The notes below the pieces were generated by a model. The model searched no databases. It had not been told where the DNA came from and worked only from the letters and a program-made list of their open reading frames with translations. DNA of 5,423 bases, taken from assembly GCA_030016455.1 (NCBI GenBank), contig JASEJH010000046.1, positions 1 to 5,423 on the forward strand, given 5' to 3'. The position numbers and the translations under genes were made by a program. This stretch comes from Thermoanaerobacteraceae bacterium (GTDB taxonomy: Bacteria; Bacillota; Desulfotomaculia; Desulfotomaculales; Ammonificaceae). Of this stretch, positions 5,106 through 5,423 are shown one piece after another. Numbering within the stretch: position 1 is the stretch's first letter; each line of letters begins with the position of its first letter.

Positions 5106-5423
5106 AGAATCTCCAGGGTGAAAAGGTAGGGCTGGATACGGCCCCTTTTATTTACTTTATCAAGGAAAATAAAACTTATCTACCAGTTATCCGGCCCTTT
5201 TTTGAAGCGCTGGACCGGGGTAGCTTCAGCGGTATAACTTCGGCCGTAACCTTATTGGAGGTACTGGTCCAGCCTTTCCGCCTGAATGATGAAGACACGG
5301 CACAGCGTTACAAGGAAATCCTTCTTAATGCCCGCAACCTAAAAACCATGGCAGTTTCCCCGGAAATTGCCGAAAAAGCGGCAAAGCTCCGGGCAACTTA
5401 TAACCTGCGGACTCCGGATGCCA
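5093..5423 (+). CDS. PIN-domain toxin (VapC-like), 3'-truncated by window edge
   Basis: The first 110 residues of a PIN-domain protein, open to the end of the window. D15 in VGLDTAPFIYFI is the first acidic residue. E56 in SAVTLLEVLVQPFR is the second. The window ends at TYNLRTPDA, whose D109 should be the third and would normally be followed by a helix such as IQLA. It is expected to be a Mg2+-dependent RNase toxin of the second TA pair. ATG 5093 lies within the antitoxin's last codons, with AGGA (5080-5083) 9 bases upstream and a 13-base overlap. It is clearly different from the first PIN toxin in the window: the first motif is DTAPFIYFI rather than DANIFIYHF, and the spacing from first to second acid is 41 rather than 38 residues. 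The last ~20-40 residues are outside the window. Confidence 0.87.
   Translation, partial: MGWIENLQGEKVGLDTAPFIYFIKENKTYLPVIRPFFEALDRGSFSGITSAVTLLEVLVQPFRLNDEDTAQRYKEILLNARNLKTMAVSPEIAEKAAKLRATYNLRTPDA

Overview
The window looks like chromosomal DNA from a moderately GC-rich bacterium. Strong purine-rich Shine-Dalgarno sequences, TTG and GTG starts, sigma-A-like promoters and paired VapBC modules would fit a Bacillota (Firmicutes) lineage, possibly thermophilic or anaerobic. That assignment is inference; nothing here fixes the taxon. The theme is a surface-polysaccharide (nucleotide-sugar) locus that has partly decayed and is interspersed with toxin-antitoxin (TA) modules.

Region 1 (1-1881, + strand) holds the 3' part of a UDP-glucose 6-dehydrogenase gene, overlapped by a complete UDP-glucuronate decarboxylase gene. 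Together they convert UDP-glucose to UDP-glucuronate and then UDP-xylose. Region 2 (1882-2128) has no recognised gene. It holds two short reading frames in tandem, a perfect inverted repeat, and the promoter of the next operon with an 11-bp tandem repeat over its -35 box.

Region 3 (2129-2858, + strand) is a complete VapBC-type module: an 80-aa ribbon-helix-helix antitoxin overlapping a 165-aa PIN-domain toxin. Region 4 (2893-4110, - strand, convergent with the toxin) is an FAD-dependent oxidoreductase of the L-2-hydroxyglutarate oxidase (LhgO) family. Its true start is a GTG at 4110, well inside the longest open frame.

Region 5 (4111-4709) has no intact gene. It carries the last ~53 codons of an rmlD-like gene (dTDP-4-dehydrorhamnose reductase, - strand) and the last ~68 codons of a long-form rmlA-like gene (glucose-1-phosphate thymidylyltransferase, + strand). 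They sit back to back with both 5' parts missing, which looks like the scar of a lost dTDP-rhamnose locus. Region 6 (4710-5423, + strand) is a second, unrelated TA operon. It has a consensus TTGACA promoter, a perfect 10-bp-arm palindrome over the -10 box, an antitoxin that appears to join a ribbon-helix-helix head to a Phd-like tail, and a PIN toxin cut off by the window end.

I see no RNA genes, CRISPR array or intact insertion sequence. The most notable signals are the chimeric-looking antitoxin with its palindromic operator and the rml gene scar. I do not claim a wholly new system.
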